From positions 1 through 20,647 of the forward strand of contig JAECRX010000109.1 of assembly GCA_016292335.1 (NCBI GenBank): a DNA stretch of 20,647 bases, given 5' to 3'. The notes under the pieces are model-generated. The model did no database searches. It saw only the letters and a list, made by a program, of their open reading frames with translations, and was not told where the DNA came from. Positions 8,317 to 15,570 of the stretch are shown piece by piece (the first letter of the stretch is position 1; every line of letters begins with the position of its first letter). This DNA comes from Candidatus Sifarchaeum subterraneum. Its GTDB lineage: Archaea; Asgardarchaeota; Sifarchaeia; Sifarchaeales; Sifarchaeaceae. Both the position numbers and the translations under genes were made by a program.

Positions 8317-9537
8317 TCATTGTTTCTGGAAGTATTTTCGTAAAATTATTGTTTCCAGAGCAATAAGCTTTAATTCATCTCGTGTTAGTGACCTCTTTTT
8401 TTGTATAGCTGTTTTTACGACTCGATCTTTGAGTTCGTTGATAAAATCCCCGTTTAAAGCAAGTTCAGGAAAGCCAATCAATTCCAATTCAGTTTTTAGT
8501 ACATGCTTGCTGGAAAACTTACCGATTACAATTTTTCTTTCTCTTCCAACATCGCCTGGGTCCATAGACTCGTATGTAAACGGATTTGAAAAAGTTCCAT
8601 GGGCATGCAAGCCAGATTCATGTGTAAATACATTTGCTCCGACAATTGGTTTGTTATCGGCAATTGGGATGTGTGAGACATCTGCAACAAACTGTGACAA
8701 TTCGCTAATCAGTTCGGTTTTGAAGCCAAGATCAATGTTATAAAGCTTTTGGAGGCACATAATACATTCTTCGAAAGACGCATTACCAGCTCGTTCGCCA
8801 AGTGCATTTACAGTAGTGTTAATCCATGTTGCACCAGCTTCGACAGATGCAAGTGAATTTGCCACAGCTAGTCCATAGTCATTGTGAGCGTGAATTTCAA
8901 TATCAAGTCCAATTTCATCAATTAGTCGTCGTGTCAAATAGTAACTGGAACGCGGGATTAATACGCCCGTTGTATCACAAAGCCTGAGACGGTCAGCTCC
9001 AGCTTCTTTCGCAGCTAGTCCAAAGCGTTTTAAATATGAAAATTCTGTTCGGGTCGTGTCCTCAGCATTGACTGAAACATACAATCCATGATCTTTCATA
9101 TATTCCACACACTCTGTCATCATCTGCACTACAATATCTCTAGTTTTCTTGAGTTTATACTCTATGTGGATGTCAGAGGTTGCGATAGAGATTGCGCAAG
9201 CATCAGTTTCACATTCCAGCACGGTATCCAAATCTTTTATACTAGCTCTAGACCACGCAAGAATACTTGCTTTTAATCCTTCATTGGCTACGGCGTGTAC
9301 TGCTTCTTTCTCTTCTTTCGAAGCAATTGGAATCCCCGCTTCGATTTGATGCACTCCCACTTCATCTTGGAGTTTCGCGATAGCTATTCTATCTAGTTTG
9401 GAGAAAACGACGCCTGGGGTCTGGTGACCATCACGGAGGGTGGTATCATCAATTTTGATCTCTTTGATTATCTTCATTTTTCCTTTGACTTCAGGGAAAA
9501 AATTAATCGGAGAAACTACATATTCTACCATATTCAT
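8317..9537 (-). CDS. Homocitrate synthase / 2-isopropylmalate synthase family protein (paralogue B)
   Basis: The 406-residue product belongs to the LeuA/NifV/AksA/LysS acyl-CoA condensing family, which joins acetyl-CoA to a 2-oxoacid; with 2-oxoglutarate this gives homocitrate. DTTLRDG (31-37, catalytic Arg35), QIEAGIP, NAEDTTRT (157-164), HAHND (216-220, metal His pair), NALGERAGN and HESGLHAHG are present. The family's usual GlnGlu-type RDGEQ is RDGHQ here, and the C-terminal GKHSG is GKFSS. It lacks the long regulatory domain of classic LeuA. ATGs at 9537 and 9531 both suit the GAGGCG upstream. It follows paralogue A by 45 bases, surely in one transcript. Because its active site is intact, it is the better homocitrate synthase candidate. 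Confidence 0.85.
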   Translation of the reverse strand: MNMVEYVVSPINFFPEVKGKMKIIKEIKIDDTTLRDGHQTPGVVFSKLDRIAIAKLQDEVGVHQIEAGIPIASKEEKEAVHAVANEGLKASILAWSRASIKDLDTVLECETDACAISIATSDIHIEYKLKKTRDIVVQMMTECVEYMKDHGLYVSVNAEDTTRTEFSYLKRFGLAAKEAGADRLRLCDTTGVLIPRSSYYLTRRLIDEIGLDIEIHAHNDYGLAVANSLASVEAGATWINTTVNALGERAGNASFEECIMCLQKLYNIDLGFKTELISELSQFVADVSHIPIADNKPIVGANVFTHESGLHAHGTFSNPFTYESMDPGDVGRERKIVIGKFSSKHVLKTELELIGFPELALNGDFINELKDRVVKTAIQKKRSLTRDELKLIALETIILRKYFQKQ

Positions 9538-9582
9538 TTCGCCTCAATATTTGTTGGAATTATGAATTTCCGAATGTTATTT

Positions 9583-10788
9583 TTAAGTAATCATTTCTTT
9601 CAACACGAGTGTTTCCAGTACTATGAGTCTTAATTCGTCTCCTGTCAATGCTCGTCCCTTATTAACCGCTGTTTTTACAACTTGTTCTCTTATATCATTT
9701 AGTAGATGATCTGGAAAATTCACTCCTTCAAACATACCTTTCAGAAGGTATTTTATTGCGTGAGCCCCAGAAAACTTGCCAATGATGATTCTACGTTCAT
9801 GTCCGACTTCTTCAGGAGTCATAGATTCATACGTGTATGGATTAGAGAGGACGCCATGGGCATGTATTCCGCTTTCGTGAGTGAAAACATTTTGACCAAC
9901 TATTGGTTTATTGCTTGCTGGACTTATACCAGCGATTTCGGCGACAAATTTTGATAATTCATAGATTGATTCGGTTTTGAAACCTAAGTCTATTTGATAT
10001 AACTTTTTTAAACACATAATCATTTCTTCAAGTGGTGCATTACCAGCTCGTTCTCCCAGTCCATTCACTGTTGTTGCAACGTATTCAACACCGGCTTCAA
10101 CAGCTGCAAGTGAATTTGCCACAGCTAGTCCGTAGTCATTGTGAGCATGAATTTCTACAGGGAGACCATATTTTACAATTTCCGATGTCATATAAATGGA
10201 AGATCGAGGGATTAATACACCAAGAGTATCTGCAAAGCGAAGTCGATCTGCACCAGCTTCTGCAGCTGCTTTGAAAAATTGCCTTAAGAAGGCAACATCT
10301 GCGCGTGAAGAGTCTCCTGCGCTTGCAACAGCGTAGAATCCGTGATCTTTTACATATTCAATGCATTCAACTATCCTCTGGACCACTTCTTCACGAGACA
10401 TGCGCAAAAAATATTTCATTGCAATTTCACTTGTGGGAATCGAAACAGCTACATTGTCAGGTTCAACTGCTAGAACAATATCGAGGTTTTCTATTTCTGC
10501 TGTTGACCATGCACTTACTTTAGCATTTAAACCCTCTTTTGCTATTGCTTCTACCGCATTTTTCTCTTCTATATTTCTTCCTGGCATTCCCGCTTCGAGC
10601 TCATGTATCCCGATTTCGTCAAGGAATCTTGCAATTGCAATTCTATCAAATTTTGTTAAAACAACACCAGGAGTTTGATTTCCATCTTTCAGTGTGGTAT
10701 CTGCAATTTTTACTCCTCTTGAAGAAAGATTGAATTCTTTTTTTACTTCTGGATCGAAGTTGTATGGACTTACGTATACTTCTTTCAT
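9583..10788 (-). CDS. Homocitrate/isopropylmalate synthase paralogue with altered active-site residues (paralogue A)
   Basis: The roughly 401-404 residue product aligns end to end with the next gene (SPYNFDPEV.., HAHND at 217-221, NGLGERAGN, HESGIHAHG). Two usually fixed positions differ. The motif DTTLRDG is DTTLKDG (33-39), so the catalytic Arg is Lys37. The AED of the substrate-binding strand is AGD (SAGDSSR, 159-165). The C-terminal motif reads GKFSG. It may therefore have a changed reaction, or act as a partner or regulator of paralogue B. The open frame begins at a GTG (10797), but the ATG at 10788 with GAGTG upstream gives MKEVYVSPYNF, which matches the paralogue, so I chose it. It is the first gene of a two-gene operon. 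Confidence 0.8.
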   Translation of the reverse strand: MKEVYVSPYNFDPEVKKEFNLSSRGVKIADTTLKDGNQTPGVVLTKFDRIAIARFLDEIGIHELEAGMPGRNIEEKNAVEAIAKEGLNAKVSAWSTAEIENLDIVLAVEPDNVAVSIPTSEIAMKYFLRMSREEVVQRIVECIEYVKDHGFYAVASAGDSSRADVAFLRQFFKAAAEAGADRLRFADTLGVLIPRSSIYMTSEIVKYGLPVEIHAHNDYGLAVANSLAAVEAGVEYVATTVNGLGERAGNAPLEEMIMCLKKLYQIDLGFKTESIYELSKFVAEIAGISPASNKPIVGQNVFTHESGIHAHGVLSNPYTYESMTPEEVGHERRIIIGKFSGAHAIKYLLKGMFEGVNFPDHLLNDIREQVVKTAVNKGRALTGDELRLIVLETLVLKEMIT

Positions 10789-11074
10789 CGATATCACTCT
10801 GTTACAGATGTTTTTTGTATTGATTGCGTATTTTAAGAAGACACAAGTAAAGGTTGAAATTTTGGTAAAAATTAATTCATGTAACTTAATTTTCGTGATC
10901 GTACGCGGCTGCGTTATTCCTTCGGAACCAAAACTTTTTCATTTTTGATCTTTTTCCTTTACATATGTCAAAGAAATACTGACGTATTTCTAGTAATTTT
11001 TTGTGAAAATAAAAAGAAGGTAATAAAAAACTTTGGGTTTACAAATAGAAAATGCAATCAAAGATAGTAAACGT

Positions 11075-12025
11075 TTAGATTTTTGCTATTGCATTTTTCA
11101 GAGCAGTAAACTGCTCTGGTTCTTCTTTCAAAGGTAATCCGGCGAGTATCTCAACTCCAAAGTCTTTAATTTTTAAAATGTTATCATAAAATTCCTCTTC
11201 GGTTCCATAGACACAAAGTTCATCCAAGCGGGTTGTGAATATATTTTTGATTACTTCATTATCAATAACCGAGACTCCTGTACTTGGTAAAGTCTTTTGT
11301 AATTCCTGGACATCTATATTTTGTTCCCTCAACATATCCTGAGTTTTAGCCCTTCGAAGTATATATGCACCAAGTTTATCGAGAAGCCAATTCTTATCTA
11401 AACCATAAGCAAAGGGTGAATATAATGCGAATTTATCTACACCACTCAATTTTTTGATTAAACTAATTTCATTTTGAACTCTTTCTGACATCAAAAGGAA
11501 TGGCACAAAGTTATATTTCTTCGCTAACTCAGAAGAAGTTTTTAATAATCCTTCACTTCCCGTGAAAATGAATTCTTTTCTGCTAATCAATTTTTCTGTC
11601 ACATAGTCCGCAAGTGGAAAAAGAACTTCTCTCCCTCTCCTCTTCTTTTCCTCATCTGAAAAGTAGGCATCATTCCCTGCAACTAAGTCCACTGTCAAAT
11701 GCTCATACGAATTCATCAAATCTAAAAAATTGTCAACATTCTTCTTGCCTTCAGGATTTTTGAGATAGAAATCATTAGATCTTGCTGCGAATGTGATGAC
11801 AAGATTAAAGTCTTTTACATCAGTTTCAGAAAATGTGTAATCAATATAATTTAGGTGATCTCTTGTTTCTTCTATAGTAAGATTGAATTTAGACCATTCA
11901 AAATCAAAAAATACAAAATTAAGTTCAGCTTTAATACAATCCTCGACAATTTGGGTTGTTTGTAGCTTTCGGCGCTTAGCGTCTTCTCCAAAACGGCTTC
12001 TCTTAACTGCAATTCCACTTAACAA
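11075..12025 (-). CDS. Luciferase-like TIM-barrel protein, function unknown
   Basis: I do not recognise this 316-residue protein with certainty. Its C-terminal part, VYGTEEEFYDNILKIKDFGV then EILAGLPLKEEPEQF, follows the pattern of flavin/F420-dependent luciferase-like oxidoreductases (V-GTPEE-----I-----GV--I--G-P). The alternating strand/helix layout before it suits a TIM barrel. No signal peptide or membrane segment is seen. The start is TTG with a perfect AGGAGG 9 bases upstream. It lies on the same strand between LysX and the synthase pair, 277 bases before paralogue A, so a link to amino-acid synthesis is possible but unproven. Confidence 0.6.
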   Translation of the reverse strand: MLSGIAVKRSRFGEDAKRRKLQTTQIVEDCIKAELNFVFFDFEWSKFNLTIEETRDHLNYIDYTFSETDVKDFNLVITFAARSNDFYLKNPEGKKNVDNFLDLMNSYEHLTVDLVAGNDAYFSDEEKKRRGREVLFPLADYVTEKLISRKEFIFTGSEGLLKTSSELAKKYNFVPFLLMSERVQNEISLIKKLSGVDKFALYSPFAYGLDKNWLLDKLGAYILRRAKTQDMLREQNIDVQELQKTLPSTGVSVIDNEVIKNIFTTRLDELCVYGTEEEFYDNILKIKDFGVEILAGLPLKEEPEQFTALKNAIAKI

Positions 12026-12335
12026 GTGGCCGAACCTCCTAAAATATGCTTTGCATCTATTTTGTGAGTATGTTTTTAAGTTCCGTTTTTCTTCTCGCTT
12101 TTTTGAAATAAAAATTAGTGAATTTTGCTTTTATTATCTTCTAAGCAATTCTTTAAAAAGGTATATTTTCGTCTTAGTCTGTCTACGAACTGTTATTTTC
12201 TTTTTTTGATGCTTACATCAAATTAAGCGAGAATACTCCCTCCTTTTAGGGGAGAGATGAATTACGACGTTTCTCACGATAAATATAATTTAGAAGCTTC
12301 TAAAGGAAGGCGTCTTCTTGCAAATAAAGTTAAAA
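12026..12335. other. Intergenic region between LysX and the luciferase-like gene
   Basis: AT-rich, with no gene supported. It holds the IS605-like end at 12227-12265 and otherwise nothing that I can name. A plus-strand frame reaching into it from 11883 is a shadow of the minus-strand gene. Confidence 0.5.
12227..12265 (+). repeat. IS200/IS605-like right-end remnant (copy 2)
   Basis: The stretch begins GCGAGAATACTCCCTCC and continues TTTTAGGGGAGAGATGAAT. It matches the window's right-edge element (20617-20647) at most positions: GCGAGAAT, CTC-CTCC, TT-AGGGG and GAGA are shared. This hairpin with a TTTAG/TTCAG loop is the usual look of IS605-family right ends and of the 3' end of their omega RNAs. 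No tnpB remains upstream. It is a solo end or a small non-autonomous element. Confidence 0.5.
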
Positions 12336-13250
12336 TTAAGATTTTACTTGGGTTATTAAATGATCAACGATTAAACCAGCAACATTTACACCAGAAGCTG
12401 TTTCGAGCCCCCTGAATTCAGGAGTATGATTCACTTCAAGCACCAACAGATCGGGACTTTCCACGAGGTCTACACCTAAAATTAATTCTTCAACTGGTGT
12501 GGATGAAGCATCACTAATTGCTTTAGTTGCGGCTAAAGACATTTCCCTGATCTCATCCGTAATTTCACATGGTTCAACAGTGCCTCCAAGGGCGTAATTA
12601 GTTCTCCACTCTTTCTTAGTTGGGTCTGTTTTTGAGATAGGATATCGAAACATACCTGCTTTTACATCTCCACCTATTACAAATGCTCGTATATCACGCT
12701 GTGGTGTATCTATCTTTTCTTGTAAGTAAAATATGCGATGAAGTGGCATTCCTATGCTCATCGCTTCACGATCTTCTAAAACAGCTAATGCCGTAGCCTC
12801 ATCCGATAGAAGGTGGACTAGTCGTCCCCAGGATCCAATTAGTGGTTTTATTATTGCAGGATACCCCAAAGAATTTAAAGCATCCAAAGCAGACTCCATT
12901 GAAAAAGCAACTTTAGTTTTTGGATTAGGGACTCCTGCTTTAGCCAAAACAAGGGTGGTTAATAACTTGTCGCCACATATCCGATCAACATCATATCTAT
13001 TAATGACATGAATGTCCATATCTTCAAGAATGGCTGTAAGATATAAGCCCCTATAATAAGAAACACACCTTTGAATAATGAGATCATGCTTTCTTAAGTC
13101 ATTAAAATTGTTTTTTTTACTGCTGATTTCTGGAAAAAGGTCTTTTCCATAGATGATTTCTATATTTACTCTTCTTTTTTTGGCTTCATCTAAGATTCTT
13201 TTTTCAGTCCATCTTATGATATCAACTAGCATTCCAATTTTTGGGGACAT
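12336..13250 (-). CDS. lysX: LysX-type ATP-grasp ligase (LysW-alpha-aminoadipate/glutamate ligase)
   Basis: The roughly 304-residue product is an ATP-grasp enzyme of the LysX/ArgX/RimK group, which joins the amino group of alpha-aminoadipate (or glutamate) to the C-terminal Glu of LysW. The LysX-like start KIGMLVDIIRWTEK, the ATP-binding KPLIGSWGR (about 138-146 when counted from the GTG) and the metal/substrate motif EVNHTPEF (275-282) are present. The frame can open at a GTG (13259), but the ATG at 13250 gives the standard N-terminus, so I prefer it. LysW is encoded 128-138 bases upstream on the same strand. LysX and ArgX cannot be told apart here, and one enzyme may serve both routes, as carrier sharing is known in Sulfolobus. 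Confidence 0.9.
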   Translation of the reverse strand: MSPKIGMLVDIIRWTEKRILDEAKKRRVNIEIIYGKDLFPEISSKKNNFNDLRKHDLIIQRCVSYYRGLYLTAILEDMDIHVINRYDVDRICGDKLLTTLVLAKAGVPNPKTKVAFSMESALDALNSLGYPAIIKPLIGSWGRLVHLLSDEATALAVLEDREAMSIGMPLHRIFYLQEKIDTPQRDIRAFVIGGDVKAGMFRYPISKTDPTKKEWRTNYALGGTVEPCEITDEIREMSLAATKAISDASSTPVEELILGVDLVESPDLLVLEVNHTPEFRGLETASGVNVAGLIVDHLITQVKS

Positions 13251-13387
13251 GAATCCCACTTACTCGGTTCTTTGTTTTTATAAATTAAAACATAACAATG
13301 AGACGAAAGATTAATTTTGCTGATGGCTAATTATTCATTCTTCAATTTTTCAAATTTTTAATCAGAAATTATTTTTTGGGAAGAAGA

Positions 13388-13564
13388 TTATTCACCCCAA
13401 TCTTCACCTTCGAACTCTGCTTCTTTAAATTGGACAATATTGCCATTGACCGTTATTATTTCAAATTCTAAGCCGCAATCTATGCAGTCCAGAATTTCTC
13501 CTTTAAGGATGTCATCAGGCACTTCAATTTTACAGTTACACCCAATGCAATGTATTGGTTCCAT
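13388..13564 (-). CDS. lysW: LysW amino-group carrier protein (first copy)
   Basis: The 58-residue acidic protein has the zinc-ribbon knuckles CIGC (6-9) and CIDC (27-30), plus an extra Cys11. It ends EFEGEDWGE; the last Glu is the residue whose gamma-carboxyl carries the biosynthetic intermediate in LysW systems. This protects the amino group and provides a handle for the downstream kinase, reductase, aminotransferase and hydrolase. The ATG at 13564 follows AGGGAGGC at about 10 bases. It is immediately upstream of the LysX gene, which is the expected partner. The pI is clearly acidic from composition. Identity is secure from the two CxxC motifs, the length and the EDWGE tail. Confidence 0.95.
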   Translation of the reverse strand: MEPIHCIGCNCKIEVPDDILKGEILDCIDCGLEFEIITVNGNIVQFKEAEFEGEDWGE

Positions 13565-13567
13565 AAT

Positions 13568-13759
13568 TCAATATGCCTCCCTATGATCAGTAAATATAAA
13601 TTTAAATGCTGGAATTAGTTCTTGATATAAAGAGTTGGCAATGATTGCCAGTTTCTCAAAGCTCAAAATATTTGAGTGATCCCAGCAGGATGGTCTAATG
13701 TAGAATTCAAAACTAGTGCCGCCGTATTTCTGGTTTCCGGGTGTTCGGAACGCAATCAC
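13568..13759 (-). CDS. Small hypothetical protein upstream of LysW
   Basis: A 63-codon frame (GTG start) ends 3 bases before the LysW ATG. Its product includes GGTSFEFYIRPSCWDHSNIL and ends FKFIFTDHREAY. The mixed composition (Trp, Cys, His, Pro, Tyr) looks more like a real protein than an AT-rich shadow. A TATA-like TTTTTAAAAAAA at about 13786-13797 lies some 30 bases before the GTG, which would give a nearly leaderless message covering this frame and LysW. There is no close ribosome binding site. I recognise no family. It could instead be a leader region or a remnant. Confidence 0.35.
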   Translation of the reverse strand: MIAFRTPGNQKYGGTSFEFYIRPSCWDHSNILSFEKLAIIANSLYQELIPAFKFIFTDHREAY

Positions 13760-13783
13760 CGGGGCTCATTCACTACTCCCATC

Positions 13784-13797
13784 CTTTTTAAAAAAAG
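13784..13797 (-). promoter_or_regulatory. Candidate TATA box of the LysW-LysX transcript
   Basis: On the minus strand the sequence reads CTTTTTTTAAAAAGG, with TTTAAAAA as box. It lies 25-38 bases before the GTG at 13759 and some 220 bases before LysW. Inferred from sequence and position only. Confidence 0.4.
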
Positions 13798-14050
13798 AGT
13801 GCTTAGAATTTTAGTTTCTGATCAATAATTTAATATTGGCTTTAAAAACATAACGGTAAATGGCTTTTTCATATTGATGATAGAAGTGTAGACTAAGTTC
13901 ATGAAGAATTGTAACAATTAAGTTTTTTGTGAGTGAGTTGATGTTTGTCCATATCTATATGGTTATAAGGATACTTTTCGCTGAATAAATCAGATTACTT
14001 TATGGATTTATCACACCGATGGAATTAGGGATTCGAGGTGAATGTCACCC

Positions 14051-14986
14051 ATGCTACAACAATTTGAAAAAATCATAGTTGAAGTAGTAGAAAAAGTAGT
14101 TCCAAGCGTAGTCAGTGTATCAACGACCAAGTTGGCACGGGTCGATCTCTCTAGGGTTGTGCCGCTTAAGGGACAGGGTTCTGGCGTGATATTGACAGAT
14201 GATAGTTATATCGTGACCAATGCCCATGTTGTGAGAGGGGCTCGAGATGTCGACGTGACACTCAACGACGGCCGCTTACTCAACGCCGTTGTCGTTGGTG
14301 AGTCTGCAATCAAAGACCTAGCCGTACTGAAGATTGACGCAACTGACCTTACTCCCATCGAACTCGGCGATTCCAGCTCGCTCAAAGTAGGGCAATTCGC
14401 CATCGCAGTTGGAAACCCGTTGGGACTTGGTAACACAGTCACTTTTGGCATAGTTAGTGCTGTCGACAGAACAATCAAGTCACGCCGAGTGTTCTTGGAG
14501 GGTCTGATTCAGACATCTGCCCAGATAAATCCTGGAAACTCTGGTGGCGCACTTGTTGACACTGAGGCCAAGCTAATTGGAATTCCCACTGCAATGATCC
14601 CGTGGAGTCAGGGAATTGGATTTGCAATCGCAATTGATGGAATCAAAAGTGCCTTCAACGAGCTGGTCAAGACAGGCACCATCCGGACTCCTTGGATGGG
14701 CGTGGTCGGTGTCACTCTGAACCGAGGACTGGCCGCACACTATCGTCTGTCTGTGGACAAGGGTGCACTCATAGTCCAAGTGCCGAAAGGCCCTGCGTCG
14801 AGGACAGGGATTGAACCCGGTGATATTGTAGTGGCATTGGACGGCAAGAAAGTGAACACCATGGAGGAACTGAGTGGTATAATCATGGACAAGAGAATAG
14901 GAGACAAAATAAAGTTGAGAGTTCATCGTAGGCAAGACGTCTTTGATGCGGATCTGGAACTTCAGGAGGCACCGAGGTATAGATAG
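14051..14986 (+). CDS. HtrA/DegP-like serine protease with one PDZ domain
   Basis: The 311-314 residue product has a trypsin-like domain (about 10-210) with the complete triad, counted from the first ATG: His62 (TNAHVV), Asp92 (KDLAVLKI) and Ser167 (NPGNSGGAL). A PDZ domain follows (about 215-310; PASRTGIEPGDIVVALDGKKV). There is no signal peptide or membrane anchor, so it should act in the cytoplasm, unlike bacterial DegP. The GAGGTG at 14035-14040 is only one base before the ATG at 14042 but 10 bases before the ATG at 14051, which makes 14051 the better start. Codons are much richer in G/C third positions than psmA or the lysine genes, which suggests recent acquisition. A stem-loop covers its stop codon. 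Confidence 0.93.
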   Translation: MLQQFEKIIVEVVEKVVPSVVSVSTTKLARVDLSRVVPLKGQGSGVILTDDSYIVTNAHVVRGARDVDVTLNDGRLLNAVVVGESAIKDLAVLKIDATDLTPIELGDSSSLKVGQFAIAVGNPLGLGNTVTFGIVSAVDRTIKSRRVFLEGLIQTSAQINPGNSGGALVDTEAKLIGIPTAMIPWSQGIGFAIAIDGIKSAFNELVKTGTIRTPWMGVVGVTLNRGLAAHYRLSVDKGALIVQVPKGPASRTGIEPGDIVVALDGKKVNTMEELSGIIMDKRIGDKIKLRVHRRQDVFDADLELQEAPRYR

Positions 14987-15009
14987 AGTGTCGCTGGAAA
15001 CTCTCTATC
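14982..15009 (+). terminator. Stem-loop at the protease 3' end
   Basis: GATAGAG (14982-14988, including the TAG stop) pairs exactly with CTCTATC (15003-15009) around a 14-base loop, and CTTTTCC follows. This may be a terminator or an RNA-stabilising 3' structure. Confidence 0.45.
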
Positions 15010-15035
15010 CTTTTCCGTAAGAGGACAACAGTAAC

Positions 15036-15161
15036 CTATCCCAAAGCTTTCGTCATCTCCACAATCTTATCTGCTTTCTTTCTTAGTAGAACTGCCAAGA
15101 AGGGAGTAAAAGGTAAAGGTACCGTTAAGTTTCCCGATAGATTTGGTTGGAAAGTTAAGGA
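15036..15161 (-). pseudogene. C-terminal remnant of an unknown gene, ending in repeat R1
   Basis: On the minus strand a frame closing with TAG (15036-15038) reads VPLPFTPFLAVLLRKKADKI and then VEMTKALG. This has the look of a genuine protein tail: a hydrophobic segment followed by a basic amphipathic end. Upstream it runs directly through the R1 repeat (15130-15154, read as FQPNLSGN) and meets a stop at once. The rest of the gene is missing. It therefore looks cut off at the repeat. I cannot name the family. Confidence 0.4.
15130..15154 (+). repeat. 25-bp island repeat, copy R1
   Basis: This is the reference copy: it begins TTTCCCGATAG and ends ATTTGGTTGGAAAG. Its ends, TTTCC and GGAAA, are a 5-base inverted repeat. 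It truncates the C-terminal remnant on its left. Confidence 0.85.
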
Positions 15162-15459
15162 CCATTAAGGGGATTGATTTTTTTTGGGATTGTCTCTTGG
15201 AGTGAGAAATTGATCTATTTATTTACAAACCACTCTATATTCGATCTATGCGAATTCGTAAAAGAGGATATGAATAAATTTTTCCTCCTTCTTGGGCTAT
15301 AGAAACTTTGCACATTTATTTTATTCCCTACAAATGATGCAAGAATCCAAATTTCCATTACAAATCATATTCCGCCAATTTCAAAGGAGATTGCTTTCAT
15401 GACGAACCTTGAAAAATCCCAAAAACATTATAAAATTTAATGAACACTATAAGTTTTAG

Positions 15460-15483
15460 TTTCCCGATGGATTTGTTGGAAAG
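15460..15483 (+). repeat. 25-bp island repeat, copy R2
   Basis: TTTCCCGATGG followed by ATTTGTTGGAAAG: one substitution and one missing G relative to R1. It lies 88 bases before the oxidoreductase start. Confidence 0.8.
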
Positions 15484-15570
15484 CGGAGTTCACTCGGTAG
15501 AAATTGTTAAGAGTGCTAGTTGATTCATACTAGTGTGAAAGGATTAGCGAAGGGAAAAAGGTGAAAAGGA

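Larger units (their letters stand above)
15010..15570. other. Gene-poor spacer carrying repeats R1 and R2
   Basis: Between the protease and the oxidoreductase there is no intact gene. It contains the remnant at 15036-15161, repeats R1 and R2, and a short inverted repeat CTAGT-ACTAG (about 15516-15533) just ahead of the oxidoreductase, which may be an operator. The rest is AT-rich and featureless to me. Confidence 0.5.

Noticed and set aside
8249..8743. 164-codon plus-strand frame
   Set aside because: It lies antisense to the synthase paralogue B gene, whose protein is clearly conserved.
14206..14935. Minus-strand frames of 90 and 120 codons
   Set aside because: Shadows of the GC-richer HtrA gene, whose catalytic triad and PDZ domain fix the coding strand.
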